A stretch of 64,000 nucleotides of DNA from Pasteurella sp030783905 (lineage in GTDB: Bacteria > Pseudomonadota > Gammaproteobacteria > Enterobacterales > Pasteurellaceae). The stretch spans positions 806,001 through 870,000 of the forward strand of contig CP182107.1 of assembly GCA_051122655.1 (NCBI GenBank), written 5' to 3'. This document shows positions 42,740 to 52,643 of the stretch, one piece after another. The notes under the pieces were generated by a model, which saw only the letters and a list, made by a program, of their open reading frames with translations, ran no database searches and was not told where the DNA came from. Positions within the stretch are counted from its first letter, which is position 1. Each line of letters starts with the position of its first letter. The position numbers and the translations under genes are program-made.

Positions 42740-44800
42740 CTACCTCAATGCAGAATAAAAATTTCTTACTTTTGTAAAAAATTTGATCAAATGATTAGTC
42801 TGTAATCCATTATTTTTCATCTGGCGACGTTGCTCACTCAAAATATCCACTGCACGATGTGCATCTATCATTTTTTTGGTCTGCGGATCGATATATTGGG
42901 GATAATAAATCAGCACACCGGCAATTAACTCTAAAATATGTAATTTTCGATTTCTTCGCGCTAAAACAAGATGATCGATGGTTAATCCCCAATTGGAATA
43001 AAAAGGCAAACCATAACAATGTACTGTTTTGCCTCTCAACAGGGCCTCAAAGCCTGCTAAAGAGGTCATGGTATGCACTTCATCGACTTGGTTAATACAA
43101 TCAAGCACATTGACTTTTTCTACAATTAAATTGGCATAGTGTTGATACGCCTCTATCTGATTCATATTCCCTCGATTTCTCGCTACGACATCTGGATGGG
43201 GTTTATAAATGATGTAGGCGTGGGGATTATTTTTCCTGACCGTACATAATAAATCTAAATTAGTACGAATATGTGGCGAACCATACTGAATAGAAGCATC
43301 TGTTTCCACTTGTCCCACTACTAAAATTTTATTTTTCTTTATCGGGGTAAGACAAAAAGCCTCTGTCCCCACGTTATATTTACCAATATTATTTTCGATA
43401 AGTTTTTTTCTTAACTCTCGTGCCAAGCGTAAATCTTTTTCAGTAAAAGACTGCGATTTCAAGATATTCTCTAAACGAGAAGGCATTTGTGCGTCAAAAT
43501 AAATCCCGATATCATCCACAACTAAGGAAATCGGCTGAGTTAAATTTGATCCCAATCCAACAGAACGCAAGAAACCATCTTCCATTCTCAAAACTGAAAT
43601 CGCCTGTTGTCGAGCATATTCAATTGCCTCAGGCGCCGTTTTTCCCCATACCACAATTTTCGTATTCAGCCTATTGTTAACACGCGTCTTTAGTTGATGA
43701 GTATTTGAGACAAAATGTAATCGACAACGAGGAAACTGGAAAAAAGGTTGAACAACCTTACGTTTCCAGAAACGCATACCAACACAATAAATCTCACCCG
43801 CTAATTGATTGGTTATTTTCTTTGCTTGAATAAGATAATCCATCACATCAAATAACGTACCGGATTTACCCGTATTAGGATTAATATAACGACAATACTG
43901 AAAGTAAGCGGCATAAAATAATTGAAACAACGAGCGTACCGATCTTCTTTTAGTTTGTTTTAGCTGATAAATATAAGGATGCCGATCATCTGTCAGTCCC
44001 CAACCAGAAAACCACGCAGCCCCAAACGTCACGACAGATTTTCCCAATAAAAGGGCTTCAAACCCCATTTGAGAAGTCACACAATAGACTTTCTCAACCT
44101 GTTTGAGTAATGATATGGAATTAAAATCTTCTTGTAATAATTTCACCCTTGGAAAGTGCTTATACTGTTCAGTTAAATAGCCTTGTTTTTTACCGCACAT
44201 GACATCAGGATGTGTTTTTAACCAGATTTCTGATTCTGGATTTTCAATCACGGCACGCTCTAACATATGTAGAAAATCATCTTGTTCAGCATTGCCATAT
44301 TTTACCGCCATATCACCATATGTTTGATCAACGACTAATACAATCGGTTTCCTTGTATTGAATAAAGGTGCATCAATAGCGTGGTTATATTTAGAAAGGT
44401 TATAAGTGCAGATTAATTCAATTGCCTGCTTAACTTGATGACACGTTTGTTGCGATAACACCTCATGACAAAGAATCAGCTTTTCCAACCGAGAAGGTTG
44501 ATTAATATCATAATAAATACCAATATCATCATACACTAATGAAAAAGGTGGATAACCGTCCACCCCCAGTCCAATAGAACGTAAAAAACCATCTTCTACC
44601 GTCACATAAGGTAAATCATGTTGTTGTGCAAAATATCTGGCCTTTTTTGATGATGCTTTATATCCCCATTCTAAAATACATGTCCCCGGTTTTTGCCATG
44701 TTACAAAAGGCGAAAACATCTTCAAGCGCGGTGTAAAAAAACTGCTTAAATAAGGAATTTTTAATATCCCTTTAGAAAAAATAAGAAATTCTTGATGCAT
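42740..44800 (-). CDS. phyA: Capsule lipid-anchor Kdo transferase PhyA (KpsC/LipA type)
   Basis: A 686-residue protein made of two related halves. Each contains a copy of the same signature: VEDGFLRSIGLGVDG with VYDDIGIYYD in the first (~70-110) and MEDGFLRSVGLGSN with VVDDIGIYFD in the second (~400-440). Each also has an IxKxHPDV motif (LKTHPDVMCG, YKPHPDVVAR) and a GFEALLxGKxV motif. In E. coli KpsC the two domains alternately add beta-2,4 and beta-2,7 Kdo to extend the lipid linker. It diverges from hyaE across 373 AT-rich bases. Confidence 0.92.
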   Translation of the reverse strand: MHQEFLIFSKGILKIPYLSSFFTPRLKMFSPFVTWQKPGTCILEWGYKASSKKARYFAQQHDLPYVTVEDGFLRSIGLGVDGYPPFSLVYDDIGIYYDINQPSRLEKLILCHEVLSQQTCHQVKQAIELICTYNLSKYNHAIDAPLFNTRKPIVLVVDQTYGDMAVKYGNAEQDDFLHMLERAVIENPESEIWLKTHPDVMCGKKQGYLTEQYKHFPRVKLLQEDFNSISLLKQVEKVYCVTSQMGFEALLLGKSVVTFGAAWFSGWGLTDDRHPYIYQLKQTKRRSVRSLFQLFYAAYFQYCRYINPNTGKSGTLFDVMDYLIQAKKITNQLAGEIYCVGMRFWKRKVVQPFFQFPRCRLHFVSNTHQLKTRVNNRLNTKIVVWGKTAPEAIEYARQQAISVLRMEDGFLRSVGLGSNLTQPISLVVDDIGIYFDAQMPSRLENILKSQSFTEKDLRLARELRKKLIENNIGKYNVGTEAFCLTPIKKNKILVVGQVETDASIQYGSPHIRTNLDLLCTVRKNNPHAYIIYKPHPDVVARNRGNMNQIEAYQHYANLIVEKVNVLDCINQVDEVHTMTSLAGFEALLRGKTVHCYGLPFYSNWGLTIDHLVLARRNRKLHILELIAGVLIYYPQYIDPQTKKMIDAHRAVDILSEQRRQMKNNGLQTNHLIKFFTKVRNFYSALR

Positions 44801-45173
44801 ATTTAATCTAAGTAATTATATAAAAGGCAGCATATCATATATTAAATACCAATTAATAATCATTAATTATTAGCCAATCCCATAACAACACATCAAACAA
44901 TAAGCAGATAAATTAAAAAACAAGCTAAATATGAATAAATAGAGAACAAGAAATAAAAAACAAACAGACAAAGTATAAAAACAAATCAGAATAAAAAAAC
45001 ATCAGATTAATTAAAAAACAAATATTGATTAACAAATAAATAATAAGAATAACTAATAGACAAACAAATTAATATTACCATTAATTTAAATTAAAAATAT
45101 AGATTACTATTTTAAATAAATGCTAGAATTCCGCACCCAAATTTTTCGCCTGCTGTAAATTAGAGATAAAAAG
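44801..45173. promoter_or_regulatory. Divergent capsule promoter region (phyA / hyaE)
   Basis: This 373-base gap is extremely AT-rich, full of AAACAAA and AATAAA runs, a typical substrate for Fis or H-NS-type proteins; Fis is known to activate P. multocida capsule genes. On the plus strand an extended -10 TGCTAGAAT (45121-45129) lies about 45 bases before hyaE, without a good -35. No JUMPstart/ops motif (GGCGGTAGC-type) is visible. No gene is seen. Confidence 0.5.
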
Positions 45174-47042
45174 ATGAAAAAGGTTATTATCATTGGACAT
45201 AAACAGTCTAACTATCAAGATGTTGAAAAAGTTTTTCAATGCTATGGAATGAATCCACCACTTCCATCAAAACGTGAAAAAATGTCACCCATCGAAATTG
45301 GCCATGTGCTTAATAAAGTATTACCAGGTCTTGAACACACGCCTAAAAATATCTCTTTACTTTCTAATAAGAAAAGCAAAGTAAAAAAAGGATCTTCAGC
45401 TAAAAATAAATCTCATAAGCATACCAAAACAAGCGTAATACAAACGACCTCAAGCATCTGGGATAACTTATCTCTCGATCTGATGCTGGCGAATATCGAT
45501 CAAAATTTTTGGGGATGGTCTGATCCTAATGCCATCCAAATATTAGATTATTGGGCTAACCTTGACCCAAATATTCATTTCGTCTTTGTTTATGATAAAC
45601 CAGAAAATTTATTCCAATATCACAGTTTAGAAGAAGCTCTCAGACTAGACAAACAAAGCATTGAACAGAAATTTGAAGAGTGGCAAGACTACAATGAAAA
45701 ACTCCTGACATGCTTTAATAAATATAAAGAGCGTAGTGTGTTATTGAATACACAACAACTCCAAAATACGAAAAAAACATCGCTTTCTGAAATTTATAAA
45801 CAAATCTCAGCACCTGATGCATTAGTGAAAAAATTGAATGAGCCATCACTCAATAAAGACATGGAAATTATTGAGGTAAACCAAGAGTTATCTCACCAAG
45901 AAGAATGCCCGCTTTCTAACTTTATTGTAAGCCAAATTATAAAAAACTCACCTTCTATCACAGAAATATATGAAGAATTACAATCGAATGCAGATTTACC
46001 TTATATTTCTGAACAAAAATTAGTGAATGATACTGATTTTGCTCTAGCAGCCTGGAAAGATATGATTCAAAAACAAATTGATACAAACCAATATCAATAT
46101 GAAAAGGACTTAGAATTAAACACAATCAAAGAACGCCAATTAGAAACAAATAAAAAATATCAATTAGCGGAGCAAGAACTATCAGAAAAGCAAAAAGAAA
46201 TTGAACAGATTAAAGATGAAAATGAGAAAGTCAAATCTGAGAAACTGAAACTCAATGAACATGTTCAATCCACGCATAAAATCCTTTCTGAAAAAGAAAA
46301 AGAGATTGCTTGTATAAAAAATGAAAATACAAAAATCAAAGAGGAAAAAACCAAAACAGATCAGGCATATCACGTCACTAAAAAAACATTATCGGATAAA
46401 GAAAACGAGCTCAAAACACATCAAGAGGAAATTGAAGCACTGAAGATGATTTTTCATGAAAATATTTCTGCACAAGAAGAAATTCAAGAAAAATTTCAAG
46501 AAGCTAATAAAAGAAAACAAGAACTTGAACAAGAACTCAAAGCGATATCTGATAAAAAAGCCTTATTAGAAGCGGAAAATAGCCAAAAAACCCAAGTATC
46601 TGAGTCCCTAGAAAATGAAAATAAAGCCTTATTAGAACAAATTCAATTCATTCAAGAAGAACTGGAAAAACTTTATCTTGATAACCAAATCCTAAAAGCT
46701 AAACCACGCCTTTATGGTGCCGCTGATCGCATAAAAAATCAGTTAACTTATCGACTAGGTTACAAAATACAAAAACATGGAAAAAGTCTATTTGGCGTCA
46801 TGTTTCTTCCTTTTATCTTATTTTTCACCTATTTAGGCTTTAAAAGAGAAATGAAAAAGTACGAGTGGAATACGCTCCCACCAATTCATGAATATGAAGA
46901 TGCGCATGAAGCCAATCGCATTAAAAGCCATTTGGCTTATAAATTGGGCGTCCTCTTTTTGCAAGAAATCAACAATCCGTTTAAGTGGCTTACTCTCCCT
47001 TATAAACTGATTAAAGAAGGTAAACGATTCAAGCAAGGTTAA
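45174..47042 (+). CDS. hyaE: Capsule locus protein HyaE, sulfotransferase-like head with long coiled coil
   Basis: A 622-residue protein, first gene of the biosynthesis-export run. Residues 1-240 look like a nucleotide-binding fold (KKVIIIGHKQSNYQDVEKVF; then FWGWSDPNAIQILDYWANLD and IHFVFVYDKPENLF, a pattern of sulfotransferase-family proteins). Residues ~300-520 are a long Lys/Glu/Gln coiled coil with heptads. Near 545 and 595 two similar segments occur (DRIKNQLTYRLGYKIQK and NRIKSHLAYKLGVLFLQ), with one hydrophobic stretch (~565-582). In P. multocida the role of HyaE is not established; the call by name rests on position and overall form. Confidence 0.75.
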   Translation: MKKVIIIGHKQSNYQDVEKVFQCYGMNPPLPSKREKMSPIEIGHVLNKVLPGLEHTPKNISLLSNKKSKVKKGSSAKNKSHKHTKTSVIQTTSSIWDNLSLDLMLANIDQNFWGWSDPNAIQILDYWANLDPNIHFVFVYDKPENLFQYHSLEEALRLDKQSIEQKFEEWQDYNEKLLTCFNKYKERSVLLNTQQLQNTKKTSLSEIYKQISAPDALVKKLNEPSLNKDMEIIEVNQELSHQEECPLSNFIVSQIIKNSPSITEIYEELQSNADLPYISEQKLVNDTDFALAAWKDMIQKQIDTNQYQYEKDLELNTIKERQLETNKKYQLAEQELSEKQKEIEQIKDENEKVKSEKLKLNEHVQSTHKILSEKEKEIACIKNENTKIKEEKTKTDQAYHVTKKTLSDKENELKTHQEEIEALKMIFHENISAQEEIQEKFQEANKRKQELEQELKAISDKKALLEAENSQKTQVSESLENENKALLEQIQFIQEELEKLYLDNQILKAKPRLYGAADRIKNQLTYRLGYKIQKHGKSLFGVMFLPFILFFTYLGFKREMKKYEWNTLPPIHEYEDAHEANRIKSHLAYKLGVLFLQEINNPFKWLTLPYKLIKEGKRFKQG

Positions 47043-47059
47043 TTTTTTAAGGAAAGAAA

Positions 47060-49954
47060 ATGAATACATTATCACAAGCAATAAAAGCATATAACAGCAA
47101 TGACTACCAATTAGCACTCAAGCTATTCGAAAAGTCTGCCGAAATTTATGGACGGAAAATTGTTGAATTTCAAATTACCAAATGTAAAGAAAAACTTTCA
47201 CATTCTTATGTAAGTAAAGCGGAAAAAACCAATGTGTGCGAGCATTCGTTAGATATCGCAACACAGCTGTTACTTTCTAACGTAAAAAAATTAACTCTGT
47301 CTGAATCAGAAAAAAGCTCGCTCAAGAATGAATGGAAGGCGCTCACTGGGAAAAAATCGGAAAATGCGGAAGTAAGAGCCGTCGCATTGGTACCAAAAGA
47401 TTTCCCTAAAGATCTGGTCTTAGCGCCGTTGCCTGATCATGTTAATGATTTTACATGGTACAAAAAACGAAAAAAACGACTCGGAATAAAACCTGTGCAT
47501 AAGCATGTTGGCCTTTCAATTATCGTTACAACATTCAATCGCCCAGCAATTCTATCGATTACATTAGCTTGCTTAGTCAATCAGAAAACCCATTATCCGT
47601 TCGAAGTTATTGTGACAGATGATGGTAGTCATGAAGATTTATCGCCAGTCATTCGCCAATATGAGAAAAAATTAGATATTCGTTATGTCAGACAAAAAGA
47701 CAACGGCTTTCAGGCGAGTGCGGCTCGGAATATGGGATTACGCTTAGCAAAATATGACTTTATTGGTCTCCTCGACTGTGACATGGCCCCCAACCCATTA
47801 TGGGTGCATTCTTATGTTGCAGAGTTATTAGAAGATGATGACTTAACCATTATTGGACCAAGAAAATACATTGATACACAACATATTGATCCTCAAAAAT
47901 TCTTAGATGATTCAACATTATTAGAGTCGTTACCAGAAGTTAAAACCAATAATAATGTTGCCGCGAAAGGAGAAGGAAAGGTATCCCTTGATTGGCGTTT
48001 AGAACAATTCGAAAAAACGGAAAATCTGCGTTTATCCGATTCACCTTTCCGCTTTTTTGCGGCAGGTAATGTTGCCTTCGCTAAAAAATGGCTAAATAAA
48101 TCTGGATTCTTTGACGAGGAATTTAATCACTGGGGCGGAGAAGATGTGGAATTTGGATATCGTTTATTCCGTTATGGTAGTTTCTTTAAAACCATTGATG
48201 GCATTATGGCCTACCATCAAGAACCACCAGGTAAAGAGAATGAAACCGATCGTGAGGCAGGCAAAAATATTACTCTTGATATCATGAGGGAGAAGATACC
48301 TTATATCTATAGAAAACTTCTGCCAATAGAAGACTCACATATCAACAGAGTCCCTTTGGTTTCCATTTATATTCCAGCCTATAACTGTGCAAACTATATT
48401 CAACGTTGTGTAGATAGCGCGCTTAATCAGACTGTCGTGGATCTCGAGGTTTGTATTTGTAACGATGGCTCAACAGACAATACCTTAGAAGTCATTAATA
48501 AGCTTTATGGTAACCACCCTAGAGTTCGCATCATGTCTAAACCGAATGGCGGAATTGCCTCTGCATCCAATGCAGCCGTCTCTTTTGCTAAAGGTTATTA
48601 CATTGGGCAATTAGATTCAGACGATTACTTAGAACCAGATGCGGTTGAGTTATGCTTAAAAGAGTTTTTGAAAGACAAAACCCTAGCTTGTGTTTACACC
48701 ACCAATAGAAACGTCAATCCAGATGGAAGCTTAATCGCAAATGGATATAACTGGCCAGAATTTTCACGAGAAAAACTCACTACTGCGATGATTGCTCATC
48801 ACTTCAGAATGTTTACAATCAGGGCTTGGCATTTAACTGATGGGTTCAATGAAAAAATTGAGAATGCCGTGGACTATGACATGTTCCTCAAACTCAGTGA
48901 AGTAGGCAAATTTAAACATCTCAATAAAATTTGCTATAACCGTGTTCTTCATGGTGATAACACATCCATTAAGAAACTCGGTATTCAAAAGAAAAACCAT
49001 TTCGTCGTCGTCAATCAGTCATTAAATAGACAAGGCATCAATTATTATAATTATGACGAATTTGATAATTTAGATGAAAGTAGAAAATACGTCTTCAATA
49101 AAACTGCAGATTACCAAGAAGAAATTGATATTCTAAAAGATATCAAAATAGTTCAACGTAAAGATGCAAAAGTTGCGGTGAGTCTATTCTATCCCAATAC
49201 ATTAACTGGTTTAGTAAAAAAACTAAACAACATTATTGAATATAATAAAAATATATTCGTTATTGTTCTACATATTGATAAAAATCATCTTACCTTAGAC
49301 ATCAAGAAAGAAATATTAGCATTTTACAATACGCATCAAGTCAATATCTTGTTAAATAATGATGTTTCATACTACACAAACAATAGACTTATAAAAACTG
49401 AAGCGCACTTAAGCAATATTAATAAATTAACTCAGTTAAACCTTAATTTTGAATATATTATTTTTGATAATCATGACAGCTTATTTGTCAAAAATGATTG
49501 TTATGATTATATGAAAAAATATGATGTAGGCATGAATTTCTCCGCCTTAACAAACGACTGGATCGAGAAAATCAATGCACATCCTCCGTTTAAAAAGCTG
49601 ATTAATACCTACTTTAATGATAATGACTTAAAAGCGATAAATGTGAAAGGTGCATCACAAGGCATGTTTATGAAATATATGTTAGCACATGAATTACTGA
49701 CTATTATGAAAGAGGTCATCACATCCTGTCAGTCAACTGATAGCGTACCAGAATATAACACAGAAGATATCTGGTTCCAATTTGCACTCTTAATTCTAGA
49801 AAAGAAAACGGGCCATGTCTTTAATAAAACATCGACGCTTACTTATATGCCTTGGGAGCGAAAATTACAATGGACAAAAGAACAAATTGAAAGTGCAAAA
49901 AAAGGCGAAAATATACCGACTAACAAATTTATTATTAATAGTATAACGCTATAA
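47060..49954 (+). CDS. hyaD: Hyaluronan synthase HyaD (PmHAS-type, two GT2 domains)
   Basis: A 964-residue class II polymerase. The first GT-A domain (~145-380) shows LSIIVTTFNRPAILSITLAC, TDDGS, LLDCDMAPNPLW and WGGEDVEFGYR; the second (~430-670) shows SIYIPAYNCANYIQRCVDSA, CNDGSTDN, QLDSDDYLEPD. The first should add GlcNAc and the second GlcUA. The residues from ~225 to 265 match the hyaluronan type (ASAARNMGLRLAKYDFIGLL) rather than the chondroitin type (from memory of both). The N-terminal ~110 residues look more like the chondroitin synthase PmCS and are shorter than in the 972-residue PmHAS. Located at the inner membrane face; a chondroitin or novel product cannot be fully excluded. Confidence 0.9.
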   Translation: MNTLSQAIKAYNSNDYQLALKLFEKSAEIYGRKIVEFQITKCKEKLSHSYVSKAEKTNVCEHSLDIATQLLLSNVKKLTLSESEKSSLKNEWKALTGKKSENAEVRAVALVPKDFPKDLVLAPLPDHVNDFTWYKKRKKRLGIKPVHKHVGLSIIVTTFNRPAILSITLACLVNQKTHYPFEVIVTDDGSHEDLSPVIRQYEKKLDIRYVRQKDNGFQASAARNMGLRLAKYDFIGLLDCDMAPNPLWVHSYVAELLEDDDLTIIGPRKYIDTQHIDPQKFLDDSTLLESLPEVKTNNNVAAKGEGKVSLDWRLEQFEKTENLRLSDSPFRFFAAGNVAFAKKWLNKSGFFDEEFNHWGGEDVEFGYRLFRYGSFFKTIDGIMAYHQEPPGKENETDREAGKNITLDIMREKIPYIYRKLLPIEDSHINRVPLVSIYIPAYNCANYIQRCVDSALNQTVVDLEVCICNDGSTDNTLEVINKLYGNHPRVRIMSKPNGGIASASNAAVSFAKGYYIGQLDSDDYLEPDAVELCLKEFLKDKTLACVYTTNRNVNPDGSLIANGYNWPEFSREKLTTAMIAHHFRMFTIRAWHLTDGFNEKIENAVDYDMFLKLSEVGKFKHLNKICYNRVLHGDNTSIKKLGIQKKNHFVVVNQSLNRQGINYYNYDEFDNLDESRKYVFNKTADYQEEIDILKDIKIVQRKDAKVAVSLFYPNTLTGLVKKLNNIIEYNKNIFVIVLHIDKNHLTLDIKKEILAFYNTHQVNILLNNDVSYYTNNRLIKTEAHLSNINKLTQLNLNFEYIIFDNHDSLFVKNDCYDYMKKYDVGMNFSALTNDWIEKINAHPPFKKLINTYFNDNDLKAINVKGASQGMFMKYMLAHELLTIMKEVITSCQSTDSVPEYNTEDIWFQFALLILEKKTGHVFNKTSTLTYMPWERKLQWTKEQIESAKKGENIPTNKFIINSITL

Positions 49955-50017
49955 AATAGTTGTATTTTATGGAATATAAAATCCTATTATATTTGCAGTT
50001 TAAATAAAGGATAAAAA

Positions 50018-51190
50018 ATGAAAAGAATTACAATTGCTGGCGCTGGCTATGTTGGTTTATCCAATGCTGTATTATTAGCTCAACACCACAATGTGACCTT
50101 ATTAGATATTGATCAAAATAAAGTTGATTTAATTAATAATAAAAAATCCCCTATCACAGATAAAGAAATCGAAGATTTTTTACAAAATAAATCATTAACA
50201 TTGGGGGCAACAACAGAGAAAGACCCGGCATTAAAAAATGCAGACTTTGTCATCATCGCAACGCCAACCGACTATAATACTGAAACGGGTTATTTTAATA
50301 CATCGACTGTTGAAACTGTCATTGAACAAACGCTTTCAATCAACTCACAGGCAACGATTATTATAAAATCGACGATTCCTGTTGGGTTTACCGAAAAAAT
50401 GCGTGAAAAATTTAACACCCAAAACCTTATTTTTTCACCTGAGTTTCTAAGAGAAGGTAAAGCCCTTTACGATAATTTATATCCAAGCAGAATTATTGTT
50501 GGTAGCACCTCTGCTCAAGCAAAATTATTTGCCGATATGCTGATTCAATGTGCTCGCAAAAAGGACATCTCGGTGTTATTTATGCATAATACAGAGGCCG
50601 AAGCGGTGAAATTATTTGCGAATACCTATCTCGCAATGCGCGTTGCTTTTTTTAATGAGCTTGATACGTATGCCAGTCTTCACCATTTAAATACAAAAAA
50701 TATCATCAATGGTATTTCTACCGATCCTCGTATTGGTACACATTACAATAACCCAAGTTTTGGCTATGGCGGTTATTGCTTACCCAAAGATACTAAACAG
50801 TTACTCGCTAACTACGCTGACGTTCCTCAAAATCTGATTGAGGCCATTGTGAAATCCAATGAAACCCGTAAGCGGTTCATCACAAGTGAGGTATTAAATA
50901 AAAAACCTAAAACTGTTGGCATTTATCGTTTAATCATGAAGTCAGGTTCTGATAATTTCAGAGCCTCCGCCATTCTCGATATCATCCCTCACCTCAAAGA
51001 AAACGATGTTGAGATTGTGATTTATGAGCCAACGTTAGATCAAGATGTATTTGAAGATTACCCTGTTATTCATCAACTCCCTGAATTCATTAATCGATCT
51101 GATGTCATTCTCGCGAATCGTGCGGAACCTGACTTAAAGCAATGTGGCCATAAAATCTATAGCAGAGATATTTTTGGCAGTGATGCTTAA
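50018..51190 (+). CDS. hyaC: UDP-glucose 6-dehydrogenase HyaC
   Basis: A 390-residue NAD-dependent enzyme that makes UDP-glucuronate, the acidic sugar donor for HyaD. The Rossmann motif is ITIAGAGYVGLSNAVLLAQ (residues 3-21), the catalytic Cys is in GFGYGGYCLPKDTKQLL near residue 255, and the conserved SPEFLREGKALYDN lies near 145. The length matches short bacterial UDP-glucose dehydrogenases (KfiD type). It starts 63 bases after hyaD and its end overlaps hyaB. Confidence 0.96.
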   Translation: MKRITIAGAGYVGLSNAVLLAQHHNVTLLDIDQNKVDLINNKKSPITDKEIEDFLQNKSLTLGATTEKDPALKNADFVIIATPTDYNTETGYFNTSTVETVIEQTLSINSQATIIIKSTIPVGFTEKMREKFNTQNLIFSPEFLREGKALYDNLYPSRIIVGSTSAQAKLFADMLIQCARKKDISVLFMHNTEAEAVKLFANTYLAMRVAFFNELDTYASLHHLNTKNIINGISTDPRIGTHYNNPSFGYGGYCLPKDTKQLLANYADVPQNLIEAIVKSNETRKRFITSEVLNKKPKTVGIYRLIMKSGSDNFRASAILDIIPHLKENDVEIVIYEPTLDQDVFEDYPVIHQLPEFINRSDVILANRAEPDLKQCGHKIYSRDIFGSDA

Positions 51191-52643
51191 CCTATTAAAA
51201 ATCATAAAAAAGTATATGCATATTCAATCTTTATTACATAAAAAAGAATATGCCTTACTTTATGCAAAATACATAAACCGGCTGTCGTTCAAGCAGCAGG
51301 CTTATGTTATTTGTCAACTCAAACTCTATGATCTGTTTTTGATTGATCCTAAATGGAGCCATTCTGTTTTTTTCCAATTAGGATTAGTTATTCGTGGACA
51401 CTATCCGAATAACGACGAAAGTGTACGTCGCTTAATTGCTTGTGCTGATTTTAGACAAAATAGGCATTTGATCATCGCTCAGTTACTTGCGTATTCACCT
51501 CAAATAGCAAAAGCATTATGCCCTAACACGTATCGTTACCATGGTTTATATCTCGCATTACTGGCTAATTTAAAGGACTTTGTTGGTTTAAAAGAAGAAC
51601 TGACAAAGTTAACATCGCGCATATTAAAAAATACACCACACTACTTTTTAATAAAGAATTTTGTTGAAAAAGAAAATAGCAAGAAATTGGCGAACATTAA
51701 CCAATTCCTTCGCTTTTATAAACTCGAAAACATTACCACAATAAATAAAAAAAATCCGCCTAATCCCAATAATATAGTTAGCCATACAGTTGTTAGTGAT
51801 ACAAAAACTTACTTGAATACACCGTTAATTACGGTATTAGTGACGACCTTTAACAGTCAAAAAAGTATAAAAAACACGTTAAATTCATTACTCAATCAAA
51901 GCTATCCCAATATTGAAATCATCATTATTGATGATAATAGCCAAGATAATACGATAACTATTCTGCAAGAATATAAAAAGAGACACAACAATATCAACAT
52001 TATTAGCTTAAAAGACAATGTTGGTACTTATGTGGCCAAAACTATTGGGCTTAAATACGCTACTGGTGAATTTATCACTTGCCAAGATTCTGATGATTGG
52101 GCGCATCCACAAAAATTCGCCCTTCAAGTCGCGCCATTATTAAAGAATAAAGAACTCATGGTGACTTTTTCTAAGTGGATAAGGCTAGATTCAGCCGGCA
52201 ACCCTTATGCCCGTGCAATTTATCCATTCATGCGTTTTAACCCTTCTTCTGCATTATTTCGCAAAAAAGAAGTATGCGAAAAAACCATATTATGGGACTG
52301 GGTGCGAATTGGCGCGGATAGCGAATTGAATGCCCGTTTAAAACTCATTTTTGGGCCAAAAGGCTATTACACCGTAAATAAACCTTTGACGTTAGGTGCT
52401 CACCGAAAAAACTCATTAATGACAGATCAAAAAACGGGTTATATCAATGGGCTATCGGTACAACGAGAAAAATACTGGAAAGCATGGAATATCTGGCATA
52501 TTTCACAATTAAAGCTAGGACGCCCGCCTATTTTACCTTCCTATCCTAAACGGGAATTTTATCAACATGAGCAACATCCTATTGCGGATGTGACTTCTTA
52601 CGTAATCATTCAATCTAAGAGAGATTATTATGAAACCAATTAA
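51183..52643 (+). CDS. hyaB: Capsule glycosyltransferase HyaB (GT2)
   Basis: A 486-residue protein if started at the ATG at 51183, which overlaps the hyaC stop by 8 bases (coupled translation); other starts 13 codons upstream (MAIKSIAE) or 11 downstream (MHIQSLLH) are possible. Residues ~1-210 are helical with no recognised domain. A GT2 domain follows (~215-420) with LITVLVTTFNSQKSIKNTLN, IIDDNSQDNTI and CQDSDDWAHPQKF, giving the DxSD-type metal site. HyaD alone can polymerise hyaluronan, so HyaB probably acts on primer or linker; this is inference. Confidence 0.85.
   Translation: MLNLLKIIKKYMHIQSLLHKKEYALLYAKYINRLSFKQQAYVICQLKLYDLFLIDPKWSHSVFFQLGLVIRGHYPNNDESVRRLIACADFRQNRHLIIAQLLAYSPQIAKALCPNTYRYHGLYLALLANLKDFVGLKEELTKLTSRILKNTPHYFLIKNFVEKENSKKLANINQFLRFYKLENITTINKKNPPNPNNIVSHTVVSDTKTYLNTPLITVLVTTFNSQKSIKNTLNSLLNQSYPNIEIIIIDDNSQDNTITILQEYKKRHNNINIISLKDNVGTYVAKTIGLKYATGEFITCQDSDDWAHPQKFALQVAPLLKNKELMVTFSKWIRLDSAGNPYARAIYPFMRFNPSSALFRKKEVCEKTILWDWVRIGADSELNARLKLIFGPKGYYTVNKPLTLGAHRKNSLMTDQKTGYINGLSVQREKYWKAWNIWHISQLKLGRPPILPSYPKREFYQHEQHPIADVTSYVIIQSKRDYYETN

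Noticed and set aside
42740..44800. Frameshifted fusion of two kpsC-like genes
   Set aside because: The two related halves are the normal architecture of KpsC/LipA proteins, and the frame is open throughout.
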